From NCBI GenBank assembly GCA_023481335.1, contig JAMCWI010000155.1, positions 1 through 7,569 of the forward strand: a stretch of 7,569 nt of DNA, written 5' to 3'. The DNA is from Bacillota bacterium. Its GTDB lineage: Bacteria > Bacillota > Desulfotomaculia > Desulfotomaculales > Desulfotomaculaceae. Below, one piece after another: positions 6,859 to 7,569 of the stretch. The first letter of the stretch is position 1. Every line of letters starts with the position of its first letter. Both the position numbers and the translations under genes were made by a program. The notes below the pieces were generated by a model, which worked only from the letters and a program-made list of their open reading frames with translations, had not been told where the DNA came from and did no database searches.

Positions 6859-7569
6859 ATGCCGCCTATAATTTTGAAGCTTAAAAGGAATTATGAGACG
6901 GAATACCTCTGCAGTCAGTTGGACTGGGTAAGAGGCAGACGGTATAACATTAGGCCGGATCTGGATGAGAAAACGGAACCGGAAGTGAAAGGTTATCTGT
7001 ATAAAGAAACCACAACCGGTTTTTTTCGTGCCTGGGTCCTAAACGAAATGCATCTTGAGATAACTAAAATAGTGAATGAGCTAAGAGTGACGGAGAAAGG
7101 ACAAATATTAAAGAAATCAGGTCTATCGGAAGAAGAGTACCTTTATTTACTGGAAGAATGCGTGGTAATGGGACTCTTGTGCGAAAACAAGGTTGTATTT
7201 AAAAATGGTGAAAACATTTTTTTATACCTGGTGGATACAGGCGGGATATTTGCCCTGGAGGAGGCAGGTATTAATTACCTTAAAGTGAATTACACCATGG
7301 GTATTGACCAGAGACTGAAAATATATAGGAGAAATATATTTCTGGTGGAGAATGGCCTGTCGGAAAAAGAAGCCCAAGGATTAGACCTTTTCTTTTTCGA
7401 AAATATATATGGACAGCCCTCGGAGGGAAACTACAGGGGATCGACGATTCTGTTAGATATGAGTATAGCGGAGAAGTTGGGACTGAAATACTACGTATCA
7501 GAGATCGTTGATATAATGACAGAAGAATATAGGATTAAAGTATATGACCTATACAGTAAGAAATGGGTT
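6859..7569 (+). CDS. Unrecognised protein with a probable winged-helix segment, 3' end outside window
   Basis: The frame from ATG 6859 stays open for 237 codons to the right edge, so the C-terminus is missing. A GTG at 6835 would add 8 residues (VRAAGVIS) but sits inside a ribosome-binding sequence. I do not recognise the family. Residues about 66-128 look like a winged helix: HLEITKIVNELRVT, then EKGQILKKSGLSEEEYLYLL as a helix-turn-helix, a following helix (EECVVMGLLC), and a wing of two strands (NKVVFKNG, NIFLYLVD). Next come DTGGIFALEEAGINYLKV and a lysine/arginine-rich RLKIYRRNIFLV. The arrangement of winged helix, hydrophobic strand, then a Gly-rich turn and helix is reminiscent of replication-relaxation-type proteins, as for its upstream neighbour, but I see no signature motif that proves it. 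No membrane segment is visible. It begins 38 bases after the preceding gene on the same strand, so it probably belongs to the same operon. Confidence 0.75.
   Translation, partial: MPPIILKLKRNYETEYLCSQLDWVRGRRYNIRPDLDEKTEPEVKGYLYKETTTGFFRAWVLNEMHLEITKIVNELRVTEKGQILKKSGLSEEEYLYLLEECVVMGLLCENKVVFKNGENIFLYLVDTGGIFALEEAGINYLKVNYTMGIDQRLKIYRRNIFLVENGLSEKEAQGLDLFFFENIYGQPSEGNYRGSTILLDMSIAEKLGLKYYVSEIVDIMTEEYRIKVYDLYSKKWV

Noticed and set aside
1..7569. tRNA, rRNA, CRISPR array, insertion sequence or inverted-repeat ends
   Set aside because: None was seen by eye; the window is filled by same-strand coding genes with very short gaps.

Overview
This window looks like the interior of a conjugative element (an integrative and conjugative element or a large plasmid) from a Gram-positive anaerobe. 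Every supported gene is on the + strand and almost all of the sequence is coding. The strong GGAGG-type ribosome binding sites, the Bacillota-style TopB, and a ParB tail of the kind found in clostridial conjugative elements point to Bacillota, class Clostridia. The moderate GC content would fit the Desulfotomaculum/Pelotomaculum-type lineages, but that narrower placement is an inference.

Layout, left to right. (1) Positions 1-299 hold the 3' end of a ParB-like partition protein gene; its start is outside the window. (2) A 71-base gap leads to a full-length type IA topoisomerase III gene (topB, about 371-2506), with Toprim, active-site tyrosine and C-terminal zinc-ribbon signatures. (3) A 128-residue protein (2514-2900) appears to be built from two AbrB-like halves. 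(4) Overlapping it is a VirD4/TraG-type coupling protein ATPase (2884-5142) with two membrane segments and Walker A and B motifs. (5) Next is a protein with three probable S1-type RNA-binding domains and a basic tail (5161-6186). (6) Two unrecognised proteins follow (6173-6820, and 6859 to the window end, cut off). Each seems to carry a winged-helix-like DNA-binding segment.

How they may work together. ParB suggests stable maintenance of the element. TopB would resolve or relax DNA during replication or transfer, and the coupling protein would deliver the DNA-relaxase complex to the conjugation channel. The AbrB-like and winged-helix proteins are candidates for regulators or for DNA-processing accessories. 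The S1 protein is the odd member, because an RNA-binding or translation-type protein is not a standard part of a transfer operon. No relaxase, VirB4-like ATPase or integrase is visible here; if the element is functional they must lie outside the window. Genes overlap or sit 7-38 bases apart from topB onward, which suggests one transcription unit. Several starts had to be decided from the ribosome binding sites, and topB may begin at a non-standard codon.
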